Below, in pieces: positions 63,879 to 64,000 of a stretch of DNA of 64,000 nucleotides. Position 1 is the first letter of the stretch, and each line of letters starts with the position of its first letter. The DNA lies in the NCBI GenBank assembly GCA_041660045.1, contig JBAZXA010000012.1, positions 50,367 to 114,366 of the forward strand, in the 5' to 3' direction. Made by a program: the position numbers and the translations under genes. The stretch comes from WM-3-3 sp041660045 (GTDB taxonomy: Bacteria; Pseudomonadota; Gammaproteobacteria; Methylococcales; Methylomonadaceae). The notes beneath the pieces are model-generated. The model saw nothing but the letters and a program-made list of their open reading frames with translations. It made no database searches and was not told where the DNA came from.

Positions 63879-64000
63879 ACGTCTAGCCAAACCACCTACT
63901 CAACCCTGTTACGAACTGTCATCCTTGCCCTTTTGGATGGGGACTACCGATGACATTACCAAAGAAGTGGATTGGGCATATTGAGGCATGGCAGGCCAGC
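63875..64000 (+). mobile_element. left end of an IS66-like element (partial)
   Basis: From about 63875 the sequence begins GTAAACGTC, resembling IS66-family ends (GTAAGCG...). A reading frame opens at ATG 63950 about 75 bases in and encodes TLPKKWIGHIEAWQAS, the pattern at the start of IS66 accessory protein TnpA (commonly ...HIEAWQASGLSQ...). The element and its transposase lie beyond the window edge. Boundary is inferred; no target duplication can be checked. Confidence 0.55.
63950..64000 (+). CDS. IS66-type TnpA accessory protein, N-terminus only
   Basis: Seventeen codons before the window ends. The HIEAWQAS stretch is characteristic of the helix-turn-helix accessory protein of IS66-family elements. 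Too short for certainty. Confidence 0.5.
   Translation, partial: MTLPKKWIGHIEAWQAS

Overview
The window reads as chromosomal DNA of a gammaproteobacterium of moderate GC. The lgt-thyA pair, the type VI secretion genes, a vibrioferrin-type siderophore operon, fetAB and a chromosomal-type integron are all compatible with a Methylococcales-like (methanotroph) or related host. No methane-oxidation gene, rRNA or tRNA lies here, so the assignment is an inference. No CRISPR array was seen.

Layout. 1-10128 (minus strand): type VI secretion system (T6SS) sheath, baseplate and tube genes tssA-tssB-tssC-hcp-short tagJ-tssE-tssF-tssG-tssH; tssH runs off the left edge, and the membrane-complex genes are not in view. 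10441-12111 (plus): a divergent FHA-transmembrane-coiled-coil-lytic transglycosylase fusion. 12374-17966 (plus): a four-gene unit with a soluble group-2-like [NiFe] hydrogenase small and large subunit, a maturation protease, and a Rieske-PAS-PAS-GGDEF-EAL protein. This looks like a hydrogen-sensing module whose output is cyclic di-GMP, and it is the most interesting system here. A DUF2934/cysteine-rich small protein follows. 18662-25095: iron exporter fetAB, a methyltransferase, a GT-C-like membrane protein, a cupin and a nitroreductase.

25125-35440 (minus): a tightly overlapping seven-gene siderophore operon (TonB receptor, pvsA-E-like genes, HpcH/HpaI aldolase) with a good Fur box upstream of the receptor. 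35872-40856: a two-receiver hybrid histidine kinase and an HDOD-receiver-GGEEF protein, a second c-di-GMP node. 40979-52839: mostly housekeeping and metabolic genes (fused hydantoinase/5-oxoprolinase, murI, tpm, lgt, thyA), small membrane or envelope proteins and one decayed gene. 53088-61145: PepSY protein, OmpR-type regulator, sensor kinase, TolC-like lipoprotein, HlyD adaptor and RND pump, almost all overlapping, a self-regulated efflux operon.

61183-64000: a perfect inverted repeat, then an integron: intI on the minus strand, an attI-type core site, two complete cassettes with recognisable attC sites, and a third cassette apparently interrupted by the left end of an IS66-like element that continues past the window.

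How the parts may work together: two iron systems (import by siderophore, export by FetAB) and two c-di-GMP systems lie close together. The placement of a T6SS beside a predicted H2-to-c-di-GMP sensor invites the idea that hydrogen or redox state influences surface or contact-dependent behaviour, but the sequence shows only adjacency, not a regulatory link.
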